DNA of 64,000 nt from an uncultured Aliiroseovarius sp. (GTDB lineage Bacteria; Pseudomonadota; Alphaproteobacteria; Rhodobacterales; Rhodobacteraceae). Below, one piece after another: positions 63,782 to 64,000 of the stretch; the stretch's first letter is position 1; the number at the start of each line of letters is the position of its first letter. The translations under genes were made by a program, and so were the position numbers. The notes under the pieces were generated by a model. That model made no database searches, was not told the DNA's origin, and saw only the letters and a program-made list of their open reading frames with translations. The stretch covers positions 1 to 64,000 of the forward strand of contig NZ_CANMFT010000002.1 of NCBI RefSeq assembly GCF_947497285.1, given 5' to 3'.

Positions 63782-64000
63782 ATGGCACAGAAACAGGACA
63801 CGCTGCTGATCAAGCGCTACGCAAGTCGGCGGCTCTATAATACCGAAACCTCGGATTATGTGACGCTTGACGACATCGCCGGGTTCATCCGCGATGGGCG
63901 TGAAGTGCAGATCATTGACCTGAAATCCGGGGATGATCTGACGCGGCAATATCTTTTGCAGATCGTCGCTGAACACGAAAGCCGGGGCGAAAGCGTTCTG
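63782..64000 (+). CDS. phaR: PHB synthesis repressor PhaR, N-terminal part
   Basis: The first 73 codons of a gene that continues past the window. The sequence LLIKRYASRRLYNTETSDYVTLDDIA (shown here in part) followed by IIDLKSGDDLTRQYLLQIV is the PHB/PHA accumulation regulator N-terminal DNA-binding domain. GGGGAGG precedes the ATG. PhaR binds both DNA and PHB granules, so phaP is induced as polymer forms. Predicted boxes before phaP and before phaR itself fit this. Confidence 0.93.
   Translation, partial: MAQKQDTLLIKRYASRRLYNTETSDYVTLDDIAGFIRDGREVQIIDLKSGDDLTRQYLLQIVAEHESRGESVL

Overview
The window looks like a stretch of chromosome from a marine-type alphaproteobacterium of the Rhodobacteraceae (Roseobacter group). 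The signs are the high-GC coding style, a class I lysyl-tRNA synthetase, the taurine set tauR-xsc-pta-tpa, a phaZ/phaC/phaP/phaR polyhydroxybutyrate locus with PhaR-type CTGC-N3-GCAG boxes, ThyX, and a tripartite tricarboxylate transporter. No rRNA, tRNA, CRISPR array, insertion sequence or prophage was recognised. Genes are densely packed, with many 1-8 base overlaps.

Layout. 1-3906: tail of a chemotaxis receptor, then a fused 5-oxoprolinase/hydantoinase. 3938-6962: zinc uptake (znuA divergent from zur-znuC-znuB) around a palindromic operator. 7074-16749: a sulfatase, two convergent phosphotransacetylase paralogues, and the taurine dissimilation genes xsc, tauR and tpa, with repeated CTGG-type motifs before xsc and tpa. 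17044-20875: a glutamine amidotransferase divergent from a cytochrome P450, a glutamine-synthetase-like ligase and a VOC protein, resembling a gamma-glutamyl amine-oxidation route. 20926-29163: an aminotransferase and IclR regulator divergent from a TctCBA transporter, aldehyde dehydrogenase and UPF0261 protein, probably one catabolic unit. 29238-30529: hpaF, hpaR and a thioesterase. 30544-39574: an AT-rich orphan membrane protein, then ettA, an aldo/keto reductase, nadD, a PBP4-type peptidase, a GST, a TerB-like protein and lysK. 39805-45985: a large parallel beta-helix protein, polyphosphate kinase 2, a lytic transglycosylase and a MATE exporter. 45994-52613: aspartate aminotransferase, XRE regulator, sdhE, a MarR regulator, a VWA-like protein, gloA, thyX, an AT-rich DUF4145 gene and an ArsC-like protein. 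53013-55656: a complete bufferin-type RiPP operon (precursor, DUF692 oxidase, DUF2063 partner, DoxX). 56060-64000: thrS, two alpha/beta hydrolases and the PHB locus, with phaR running off the window.

The most interesting parts are the bufferin operon (a recently described class of metal-related modified peptides), the P450/GS-like/amidotransferase cluster, which may be an undescribed amine-degradation system, the predicted TauR operators, and a nested 17-bp inverted repeat at 52059-52135. All functions are assigned by reading protein motifs and gene order; no database search was run.
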